Positions 24,223 through 31,949 of a stretch of 64,000 nt of DNA are shown here, piece by piece. The stretch spans positions 1 through 64,000 of the forward strand of contig JAFXAD010000035.1 of NCBI GenBank assembly GCA_017522065.1, in the 5' to 3' direction. Position numbers and translations under genes: made by a program. A model generated the notes under the pieces. The model searched no databases. It was not told the origin of the DNA and saw nothing but the letters and a program-made list of their open reading frames with translations. Origin of the DNA: Bacteroidales bacterium (GTDB lineage: Bacteria > Bacteroidota > Bacteroidia > Bacteroidales > P3). How positions within the stretch are numbered: the stretch's first letter is position 1; the number at the start of each line of letters is the position of its first letter.

Positions 24223-25554
24223 GTGAAACGTTTAGACCGTCTTGTAATAAAATCGTTTGTCGGACCATTGTTGCTGACGTTTGCCGTGGCGGTTTTTGTG
24301 CTGCTGATGCAGTTCATTTGGAAGTATGTTGATGACATCGCCGGCAAGGGTCTTTCGGTGGGAGTGATAGCCGAACTGCTTCTCGACGCGTCGGCCACAT
24401 TCGTTCCAATGGCAATGCCTATCGCAGTGCTTTTCGCATCGATAATGACTATGGGCAACATGGGCGAACACTACGAACTTGTCGCCGTCAAAAGCGGCGG
24501 CATACCACTTTGGCGTGCCATGATACCGATGGGTATCATCGTGCTTGCAATGACGGTAGTGGCATATCTTTTCGCCGACTATGTTATGCCTTCGGCTGTG
24601 TTGAAATACAGAACAACACTGTATGACATCACGCGAAAAAAACCCGCGCTGAATATACGTCAGGGAGAGTACTATTCGGAAATCGATGGTTTCGTGATTT
24701 TTGTAAATAAAAAAAGTTCGGACGGGAAGACGCTGCACGACATTACTATTTACGATACGCGTAACAATGTCAGTCATCCTGACGTAGTGGTGGCCCGTGA
24801 AGGACAGATGCAGACCACACCTGACGAGCGATATATGGTTTTCACGCTCTATGACGGCTGCTCGTATAGCGAAAACGCTGCGGACGGTCGCGAAGACACG
24901 GAGCCTTTCACCCGTATATATTTCGACAAGAACGAAATGTCGTTCGACCTCAGTTCGTTTGCATTCGACAAGAGCGATGAAAGCATCTTCCAGGGTGGAT
25001 ACCAAATGATGAATACCTCACAACTCGATTCGAATATTGTACGTCTGAAGGAGCAACGGCACGAGGCAAAGGAAAGACAGAAGGAAGGTATGCGTCTGAA
25101 GATATTCAATGACAGTGTCGGTTTTGACAAAAATATGGATATCCGAGTTCTGATAGATTCCGCTGACGCTGTGGAACAGAGACGCATATACAACGATGCC
25201 GTTGCCAAGGCCGAACGCAATATGAACGATGCAAAGATGCACACCCAGGTTTTCACATCGCAAAGTGAATACATCAACCGTCATTATATTGAATGGCACC
25301 GGAAATTCTCGCTCAGCGTGGCGTGTATAGTACTTTTTCTTGTCGGAGCTCCCTTCGGTTCGATAGTGAGAAAGGGTGGACTCGGCTTGCCGCTTGTTGC
25401 CTCCGTAGTCTTCTTTGTGCTATACTATGTGATTGGCATGATTGCAGAAAAAGCGGTTCGCGAGGGAGCCTTGGGCAGCTGGGGGATGTGGATATCAACG
25501 ATAGTGATGATTCCAATCGGAATAGGCTTGATATACAAAGCCGTGCAAAGATAA
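24223..25554 (+). CDS. LptF/LptG (YjgP/YjgQ) family LPS export permease
   Basis: 443 residues from a GTG start, 33 nt after rseP. Three N-terminal membrane helices, a periplasmic beta-jellyroll region (about 125-260), a charged helical segment (about 270-350, RLKEQRHEAKERQKE) and three C-terminal helices give the LptF/G topology. These permeases extract LPS from the inner membrane with LptB and pass it along LptC-A-D. The lptD-like gene at 42367 in the same window would be the outer-membrane end of that route. A cytoplasmic ATPase partner is not adjacent. Confidence 0.88.
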   Translation: MKRLDRLVIKSFVGPLLLTFAVAVFVLLMQFIWKYVDDIAGKGLSVGVIAELLLDASATFVPMAMPIAVLFASIMTMGNMGEHYELVAVKSGGIPLWRAMIPMGIIVLAMTVVAYLFADYVMPSAVLKYRTTLYDITRKKPALNIRQGEYYSEIDGFVIFVNKKSSDGKTLHDITIYDTRNNVSHPDVVVAREGQMQTTPDERYMVFTLYDGCSYSENAADGREDTEPFTRIYFDKNEMSFDLSSFAFDKSDESIFQGGYQMMNTSQLDSNIVRLKEQRHEAKERQKEGMRLKIFNDSVGFDKNMDIRVLIDSADAVEQRRIYNDAVAKAERNMNDAKMHTQVFTSQSEYINRHYIEWHRKFSLSVACIVLFLVGAPFGSIVRKGGLGLPLVASVVFFVLYYVIGMIAEKAVREGALGSWGMWISTIVMIPIGIGLIYKAVQR

Positions 25555-25767
25555 CAGGCCGTATTTTTTGAGCAGAACAACCCCTGTAGCCTTATCTGTT
25601 TCCCCAATTCATTAGTCTTGGATTTTAATTGCAACAGAAAACTTTTGTAGATGAATGAGTTTTGTTGTGTTTTTTAACGCGTTGAAAAACAATTTTTTGT
25701 AACAGGAGCCGTTATCGAAATACAAAATATTAATAAGAATAATCGAAACAATTTGACAATGAGAATG

Positions 25768-25799
25768 TTGTCTGATTGTGTGCAATATTTTAAATTTGT
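25768..25799 (+). promoter_or_regulatory. Promoter of the VOC/Hdr-like operon
   Basis: TTG (25768-25770), a 20-nt spacer and TAAATTTGT (25791-25799) match the consensus. Transcription would start only 10-15 nt before the ATG at 25817, giving a very short leader; this argues for ATG 25817 over the GTG at 25808. Confidence 0.65.
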
Positions 25800-25816
25800 A
25801 AAACGCAGTGAATAAT

Positions 25817-26890
25817 ATGGAAGATTTTTTCGTGTCAGGAATACAGCAGGTGGGTGTTGGATGTGAGGATTTTAAAGCCTCGTGGAAATGGTATATAGAT
25901 ATGTTCCAGATGGATGTGCGCATTCTGGAGGATGATACTGTGGCTGAGCGCATGTTGCCCTATACTGGCGGAAAACCTCAGAAGCGTCATGCCTGCATAG
26001 CCGTAAATCTTCAGGGCGGCGGCGGTTTTGAGATTTGGCAATACAGCGACAGGAAACCGCAACCTGTAGGATTCCAGATTCAGGTGGGCGACTTGGGTAT
26101 TTTTGCTGCAAAAATCAAGAGTCGAGACGTCGTGGCTTTCCACGATGAATTGTGTGCTAAATACGACAAGGTGGGTCCAGTATGCACTTTGCCTGACGGC
26201 ACCCGGTGCTTTGTAGTGGAGGATCCTTGGGGCAAATGGTTCCAAGTGGTTGAAAACAAATACGTCTTCATCGATCAAAAACGTCTTGGCGGCGGAATAG
26301 TAGGAGCAATGACTGGATGTACAGATATTGACCGTACAATTCCGCTGTATAAGGATGTGTTGGGATATGACAAGGTGATTTACGACGAAACCGGAGTCTT
26401 TGACGATCTGAAACCTATGGCTGGAGGTGATGGCCGTTTCCGCCGCGTGCTGCTGGGGAGCAGCAAGAGTCGTAAGGGCGCTTTCGTGCCTCTTTTTGGC
26501 GAAAGCACTATAGAACTGGTACAGGCATTGGACCGTACGCCAAGAAAGATATTCGAAGGACGCTACTGGGGCGATCCTGGATTCATCCAGATATGCTTTG
26601 ACGTGACGAATATGAGAGCCCTCGAAAAGCACTGCAATCAGCTGGGATTCCCCTTTACGGTAGACAGCTGCAAGGGCGATGAGCATTTTGAGATGGGTGA
26701 AGCCAGCGGACATTTTACCTACATAGAAGATCCGGACGGCACACTCATCGAATTGGTGGAAGCCCACAAACTCACGGTGCTGAAGCATCCCCACATATAT
26801 ATCAACATGTTGAAGCGGAATCGCGAGAAGGCATTTCCCAAACTCTTTTTCAGACTTATGGGAATGAACCGGGTTAAAATAGATAATTGA
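25817..26890 (+). CDS. Two-domain VOC (glyoxalase-fold) protein of the Hdr-like operon
   Basis: About 357 residues from the ATG at 25817 (a GTG at 25808 would add three). Two vicinal-oxygen-chelate units in tandem: one over about 1-155 with a motif ending CFVVEDPWGKWFQVVEN, one over about 160-330 ending FTYIEDPDGTLIELVEAH. VOC enzymes normally bind a metal with His and Glu. Here several positions that usually hold His read Gln or Gly (SGIQQVGVGCED, GFQIQVGD, FIQICFDV), while the Glu positions remain, so the metal site may be altered. It is the first gene of a six-gene Hdr-like operon, 16 nt before the next gene. It may supply or bind the complex's substrate. The function is unknown. Confidence 0.8.
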   Translation: MEDFFVSGIQQVGVGCEDFKASWKWYIDMFQMDVRILEDDTVAERMLPYTGGKPQKRHACIAVNLQGGGGFEIWQYSDRKPQPVGFQIQVGDLGIFAAKIKSRDVVAFHDELCAKYDKVGPVCTLPDGTRCFVVEDPWGKWFQVVENKYVFIDQKRLGGGIVGAMTGCTDIDRTIPLYKDVLGYDKVIYDETGVFDDLKPMAGGDGRFRRVLLGSSKSRKGAFVPLFGESTIELVQALDRTPRKIFEGRYWGDPGFIQICFDVTNMRALEKHCNQLGFPFTVDSCKGDEHFEMGEASGHFTYIEDPDGTLIELVEAHKLTVLKHPHIYINMLKRNREKAFPKLFFRLMGMNRVKIDN

Positions 26891-26906
26891 AATTGGCTGA
26901 AATAAT

Positions 26907-27512
26907 ATGGGCAATTTGGTTGATTACATTAAACAGGATTTGCGTGCCGAGGAGGCATTGAAAGCGTGCATGAACTGCGGTATATGCACGGCTATATGTC
27001 CGGCTGCCGAGTTTTACGATTATGACCCTCGACGTATATGCGACACTGTGCAGCGTGGCAACGAGACGGAGATCGAAAGGCTGTTGAAAAGCGACACGAT
27101 ATGGTATTGCGGACAGTGCATGTCGTGCAAGACGCGCTGCCCACGTGGTAATGTGCCTGGCGAAATGATTAACGTCCTGCGGAAGGCATCACAAGAACTG
27201 GGATACTATGTTGAGAGCGAGAAGGGCCGTCAGCAGAAACAGCTGATGAACACTATCGGGAAAAATATTCTCGACATCGGATACTGCGTGCATCCTGACC
27301 GTGTGGACCCCGACTACCATCCTGAGCAGGGCCCTGTATGGGAATGGTATATTGAACATATTGACGAAATTGCTCCTAAGCTCGGTGCCAACTATCATGG
27401 GGAAGGACCGGGAGCATTGCGCAACATACCGGAGGAGGATCTGGAAGAGGTAAGACGGATATTCGAAGTGACTGGAGGAATGGAGCTACGCAAAAAAGTC
27501 TTGGAGGAATAG
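26907..27512 (+). CDS. HdrC-like iron-sulfur subunit (1)
   Basis: 201 residues with two 4Fe-4S motifs: CMNCGICTAICPA (about residues 24-36) and CGQCMSCKTRCPR (about 71-83). This is the HdrC/GlpC-like arrangement that passes electrons to a cysteine-rich CCG-domain subunit. The C-terminal 100 residues are helical, with no further cysteine cluster. It is followed 6 nt later by a second HdrC-like gene. Confidence 0.88.
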   Translation: MGNLVDYIKQDLRAEEALKACMNCGICTAICPAAEFYDYDPRRICDTVQRGNETEIERLLKSDTIWYCGQCMSCKTRCPRGNVPGEMINVLRKASQELGYYVESEKGRQQKQLMNTIGKNILDIGYCVHPDRVDPDYHPEQGPVWEWYIEHIDEIAPKLGANYHGEGPGALRNIPEEDLEEVRRIFEVTGGMELRKKVLEE

Positions 27513-27518
27513 TACAGG

Positions 27519-27884
27519 ATGAAAAAATTCGGATTTACAATATCACAAGGCCGTCAGATAAACTTTGACGAGATGAGGAACGAGAAGGTCGACAAGCTGC
27601 TCGAAATGGTTCCATCATACAAATTGTGCATCGGCTGTGGCGGATGCACGGCAGTCTGTTCGGCCGCCGGCTTTACGGATTACAATATTCGTCGTATCCA
27701 CACGGCTTTTCTGCGTGGCCAGTATGACGGCTTGAGCGAGCAGCTGCAACGCTGTATGCTGTGCGGAAAGTGTCTGCTTGTATGCCCGCGCGGTGTCAAC
27801 ACACGCTCGCTTATAATAAATATGAGAAGAATACTCGCCAACGTGCAGCCCAATACTTTTGTAAGGAAGGGAGGTGAACAATGA
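27519..27884 (+). CDS. HdrC-like iron-sulfur subunit (2)
   Basis: 121 residues with two 4Fe-4S motifs: CIGCGGCTAVCSA and CMLCGKCLLVCPR. It is shorter than the first subunit, containing little beyond the ferredoxin-like core. It overlaps the following membrane subunit as ATGA, so the products are likely made in equal amounts. Two HdrC-like subunits in one operon suggest two electron entry or exit points. Confidence 0.87.
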   Translation: MKKFGFTISQGRQINFDEMRNEKVDKLLEMVPSYKLCIGCGGCTAVCSAAGFTDYNIRRIHTAFLRGQYDGLSEQLQRCMLCGKCLLVCPRGVNTRSLIINMRRILANVQPNTFVRKGGEQ

Positions 27885-29755
27885 GTTGGCCTTTTATCGT
27901 CTTCGTTATTGTCTATTGGGTAGGAGCCGTAGGACTGATAGTGTGGTCGATTTTCAAGCCGTTCTTTTCGGTGTTTGTACTGCCTTTTGTTTTGGGTGTC
28001 GTTCTTCTTCTGTTTTTTTCGATAGTAAAATATTGGCGCTGGATACACAGTTTCGATAAACTGCAGCGAGCCATAATCCGAAAGAATATCTGGACATGGC
28101 GCTTCCTTCCGGCAATCTGGGAAGCATTCCGCGAGGGACTGCTGCATTGGCGAATAACCAAAAAGAACGTCCTGCTCGGATATATGCACCGCAGCCTTGC
28201 TTTCGGGTGGTTTCTGCTCATCGTTGTGGGAGCCGTTCAGTCGCGCCTGGCTATACCGGGAGGCCACCCTATGTGGGTCGCCATCTTCTTCAACTTTTTT
28301 GAGACATTCGTCGACATATCCTCCTTCAAGCATGCGGAGTTCTTTGCCAACCTGATGGATGCGCTGCTCATCTACGTGCTCAGCGGACTTTTCCTTGCCA
28401 TGTTCAAGAAGGTCTGGTCACGACCGATGGGCATGAAACGCACCACCAAGCACACGCTGATGGACCGTGTGGCCAAATTGGCTTTGTGGTGCATCTTCCC
28501 GCTCCGTTTGCTGTCTGAGGGCGTCACTTCGTCGCTCTATGGCAATGGAGGCTTCATGATCAGGCCTTTGGGCAATCTGATTGACACAATCGGCCTGTCC
28601 GATCCTGCATTCGAGTACACCTGCTGGACGCTCTACAGTGTGGCGCTCGGCACATTCTTCTCGCTGATGCCCTTCTCGCGCTATATGCATATTTTCACCG
28701 AGGTGTTCCTTATCTATTTCCGTCAGCTGGGAGTTAGAGACAGCGACAAAAAGACGGGCTACACGATGTTCGAACTTAGTGCCTGTTCGCGCTGCGGCAT
28801 CTGTATTGACGGCTGCCCGATGAACCGCCAGCTTGGTGTGGTCAATATGCAGGGCGTCTATATGTTGCAGTCTATACGCAACCTCGAGCTGCAAAAGAAT
28901 GCCGAACCGATTGCCGAAAACTGCTTGATGTGCGACCGCTGTGTTGCCGACTGTCCGGTTGGGTTGGACCTTTCTGTCGTACGCCGTCAGGTGCGTATCA
29001 AGAACAAGGCGGCTATAGATACCAAGGGTGCATACTCATATCTGAAGAATGTACAACCGTTCAATGCAATAGGACGTGTGGCCTATTTTGGAGGCTGCAT
29101 GTCGCATCTAACGCCAGGCATCACGTCGTCGATGGAAGCCATATTTAACGCTGTAGGCCAGAAATACTGGTATATGGACCGCGACGAGACTATATGCTGC
29201 GGGCGTCCACTCCTGCAGCAAGGCTTCGAGCAGCAGGCGTTCGAGTTGCGTAGGAAGAACACGGAAATGATAGTCAACAGCAAGGCAACATTGCTGATAA
29301 CATCTTGCCCGATATGCTACCAATCGTTCAAAAAAGAGTACAAACTGTCAATACCTGTAATGCACCATACTGAATACATCAATATGCTGATAGAGACAGG
29401 GAAACTCAAATTGCGCAAAGATGGGCATAAGGTAGCATACCACGACCCGTGCGAACTGGGTAGGGGATGCGGAATATACGACGAGCCGCGCAACATATTG
29501 CGGGCAGCTACAACGCTGCTTAAAACCAAGGAGGAGCGTGAGCACAGCCTGTGCTGCGGTTTCAACCTGGGCAATCCGCTTCTGGACATCAGCCAGCAGA
29601 CTGCCATACGTGATGCCGCACGCGACAACCTTCTCGAAGCCGGCCCCGACACCATTGCAACGGCATGCCCAATGTGCAAGAAGGCCTTCCAACGGGCGGA
29701 CAATGTCGCAGTAAAAGACATTGCCGAGATCGTTGCAGCAAACATAAAAAATTGA
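27881..29755 (+). CDS. Membrane HdrD/HmcF-like iron-sulfur subunit with two CCG domains
   Basis: 624 residues. The first 285 or so contain several membrane helices (for example FIVFVIVYWVGAVGLIVWSI, and more near 105-125, 165-180 and 245-270), resembling the NarI-like quinone-facing module. Then come two 4Fe-4S motifs (CSRCGICIDGCPM and CLMCDRCVADCPV) and two CCG domains: YFGGCMS...CCGRP...CPICYQ and HDPCELGRGCG...CCGFN...CPMCKK. CCG domains hold the special clusters of heterodisulfide reductases. The fusion of membrane and catalytic parts points to electron exchange with a quinone or membrane cytochrome, though no heme partner is seen. Confidence 0.88.
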   Translation: MSWPFIVFVIVYWVGAVGLIVWSIFKPFFSVFVLPFVLGVVLLLFFSIVKYWRWIHSFDKLQRAIIRKNIWTWRFLPAIWEAFREGLLHWRITKKNVLLGYMHRSLAFGWFLLIVVGAVQSRLAIPGGHPMWVAIFFNFFETFVDISSFKHAEFFANLMDALLIYVLSGLFLAMFKKVWSRPMGMKRTTKHTLMDRVAKLALWCIFPLRLLSEGVTSSLYGNGGFMIRPLGNLIDTIGLSDPAFEYTCWTLYSVALGTFFSLMPFSRYMHIFTEVFLIYFRQLGVRDSDKKTGYTMFELSACSRCGICIDGCPMNRQLGVVNMQGVYMLQSIRNLELQKNAEPIAENCLMCDRCVADCPVGLDLSVVRRQVRIKNKAAIDTKGAYSYLKNVQPFNAIGRVAYFGGCMSHLTPGITSSMEAIFNAVGQKYWYMDRDETICCGRPLLQQGFEQQAFELRRKNTEMIVNSKATLLITSCPICYQSFKKEYKLSIPVMHHTEYINMLIETGKLKLRKDGHKVAYHDPCELGRGCGIYDEPRNILRAATTLLKTKEEREHSLCCGFNLGNPLLDISQQTAIRDAARDNLLEAGPDTIATACPMCKKAFQRADNVAVKDIAEIVAANIKN

Positions 29756-29780
29756 TAAAAAAGTATAACCACCATTACCG

Positions 29781-30839
29781 ATGAAGCGTTATTGGAACGA
29801 ATATCAAAAGGAAATAGCTGAAGACCATTATTTTTATGAGCGCAGCTGCATACGCCAAACCTTTTTCCCAGGTTCGGAAGCTGCCTTTCTGCGAATTCTG
29901 CGTGAGGAGTTGGGTAAAGACATCTGCGACAATCCTCACCAGCACACCTGTACCGGAATAGGATACCATAGCGACGTGGTGCCGTTGGAGACCACAATGA
30001 CTGTCGTTGCCCGCTTGTTCTCGTTGATGACAGAATGCGGCTACGAGAACTATGTGCCTTCATGCGTCACATCGTTCGGTGTCTTTTCGGAGATGATAGA
30101 GAAATGGGAGCACAATCCCGAACTGCTCGCCAAGACGAGACAGTACCTGTGGGACGCCACAAAGCGCGAATTCTCCATACCAAAGAATATTGTGCACCCC
30201 TCCGATGTCATATACCGATTCAGGTTTGATCTGAAACCACGCATGAAATACCAGCTCATTAACCGTTTTACCGGCAAACCGTTACGCGTCGTAGAGCACA
30301 TCGGATGCCATTATGCAAAGATATTCCCGGAGCGTGGCATCGGCAAGGCGGAGTTCCCGTATGTGCTTGCCGGCATGATAGAGGCTTGGGGCGGCGAGGT
30401 CATAGATTATCCGGAGCGGCGTCACTGCTGCGGTTTTGGCTTCCGTCAGTATCTGGTTCAGGAAAACCGCGGTTATTCCATCGCAAATACCAAAAAGAAA
30501 TTCCAGTCGATGGAGCCCTACGAGCCTGACTTTATAATCACAAACTGTCCGGGATGCAACATGTTTTTAGACAAATGGCAATACACTATTGCCGAGATGG
30601 AGCATAAGACCTACGACAAGGAGGGCTACGGAATACCGGTGCTCACTTACGAAGAACTGACAGGCCTCCTGCTGGGCTATGACCCGTGGAAACTGGGATT
30701 GCAACTGCATCAGGTACAGAGTGAACCCCTCCTCAATAAAATAGGTATCGCATACAACCCCGACGAGAAATATAAAGGCGTATCCGGAAGGCTGCTGCCG
30801 CGCCCCGACCGTCCCGAATGCCTGCGACAGGATTTCTGA
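29781..30839 (+). CDS. HdrB-like CCG-domain subunit
   Basis: 352 residues with CCG-type cysteine clusters: CTGIGYHSDVVPLETTMTV and YVPSCVTSFG in the first half, then EHIGCHYAK, RRHCCGFGFRQY and TNCPGCNMFLDKWQ in the second. These match HdrB-like subunits that bind non-cubane 4Fe-4S clusters for disulfide chemistry. The first CCG repeat has fewer cysteines than in methanogen HdrB, so one cluster may be missing. It is 25 nt after the membrane subunit. Confidence 0.85.
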   Translation: MKRYWNEYQKEIAEDHYFYERSCIRQTFFPGSEAAFLRILREELGKDICDNPHQHTCTGIGYHSDVVPLETTMTVVARLFSLMTECGYENYVPSCVTSFGVFSEMIEKWEHNPELLAKTRQYLWDATKREFSIPKNIVHPSDVIYRFRFDLKPRMKYQLINRFTGKPLRVVEHIGCHYAKIFPERGIGKAEFPYVLAGMIEAWGGEVIDYPERRHCCGFGFRQYLVQENRGYSIANTKKKFQSMEPYEPDFIITNCPGCNMFLDKWQYTIAEMEHKTYDKEGYGIPVLTYEELTGLLLGYDPWKLGLQLHQVQSEPLLNKIGIAYNPDEKYKGVSGRLLPRPDRPECLRQDF

Positions 30840-30906
30840 CGGGCGTACGTCATAATCAATCAAATAGCACAACATTTCTAACCCATAAACTTCAATCGCA
30901 ACAAAA

Positions 30907-31914
30907 ATGACAATATCCATTATAGGAGCCGGCCCTTCCGGCATCGAAGCCGCATCAGTACTTGCCAAACAGGGAATGGCAGTGACTCTTTTCGAGAAAG
31001 ACCCCTCTCCGCTCAAGAATATCGCCGACAAAGCATTCCTGTTCCCTAATTTTGCTGCAGCATCCGAAATTGTCGAACAGCTGAACAAGAAGCTCATGAC
31101 TCCAAACATTACTCAGCGGCTCGACTGTGGAATCACAGGAATGGAACGTGAGGAACACGGGTGGAAACTGACTGATAGCAAGGGAGAAACCCACTATTCG
31201 GATATTGTGGTGATGGCTACTGGATACACGCCGTTTGATGCACGTCGGAAGGAGGAACTCGGATATGGCATATACGGCGGTGTCGTGACCTCGCTCGAAA
31301 TGGAGAAGATGATACGCTACGACAAGATTGTCAACTCGATGGGCGAGACGCCAAAGCGCGTCGTTTTCCTGCAGTGTGTAGGCTCGCGCGACGAGAAGAC
31401 GGGTAACCATTACTGTTCAAAGGTGTGCTGTGTAACGGCTGTCAAGCAGGCAATAGAGCTCAAGAAGCGTATGCCGGATACAGAGGTCTATGTTTTCTAT
31501 ATGGACTTGCGTATGTGGGGACAGCATTTCGAGGAACTGTATAGGGAATCGCAGCAGGACTATGGTGTGCGCTACGTCAGAGGCCGTATTTCCGAAGCAT
31601 CTGGCACGTTCGACGGTCGAGTGCAGGTGAAGGCTGAAGACACTCTTATGGGTCTGCCGCTGAAGATGACTACCGATCTGCTTGTGCTGATGGTCGGAAT
31701 GGAAGCATCCGAAGGGACGCGATGCCTTGCCAAAGAAGCCGGCATCTGTGGCGAATATGGTTTTGCCCAGTCTGTCGACCCACACCTTGGCGACTGCCTG
31801 ACGGCCGAAAATGGTCTTTTCGTGTGTGGAGCATGCAAACGACCGATGTCGATAAACGATGCCGTCAACGACGGGCGTTCGGCTGCATTGGCAGTCTTGG
31901 ACAGTATTAATTAG
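30907..31914 (+). CDS. HdrA-like FAD-dependent oxidoreductase
   Basis: 335 residues. An FAD-binding dinucleotide fold (SIIGAGPSGIEAASVLAKQG, residues 4-23) is followed by the HdrA hallmark FLQCVGSRDE...YCSKVCC. Methanogen HdrA is about 650 residues with extra ferredoxin domains; this form is short and has none, so the HdrC-like subunits must do the wiring. The end motif FVCGACKRPMSINDAVNDGRSAA is the usual C-terminal FAD site. It is the last gene of the operon, 67 nt after HdrB, and ends convergent to the RelA/SpoT gene. Confidence 0.88.
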   Translation: MTISIIGAGPSGIEAASVLAKQGMAVTLFEKDPSPLKNIADKAFLFPNFAAASEIVEQLNKKLMTPNITQRLDCGITGMEREEHGWKLTDSKGETHYSDIVVMATGYTPFDARRKEELGYGIYGGVVTSLEMEKMIRYDKIVNSMGETPKRVVFLQCVGSRDEKTGNHYCSKVCCVTAVKQAIELKKRMPDTEVYVFYMDLRMWGQHFEELYRESQQDYGVRYVRGRISEASGTFDGRVQVKAEDTLMGLPLKMTTDLLVLMVGMEASEGTRCLAKEAGICGEYGFAQSVDPHLGDCLTAENGLFVCGACKRPMSINDAVNDGRSAALAVLDSIN

Positions 31915-31949
31915 TGGCCATATAAAGCTGTTGGGTCGAGTGGCCGTCA

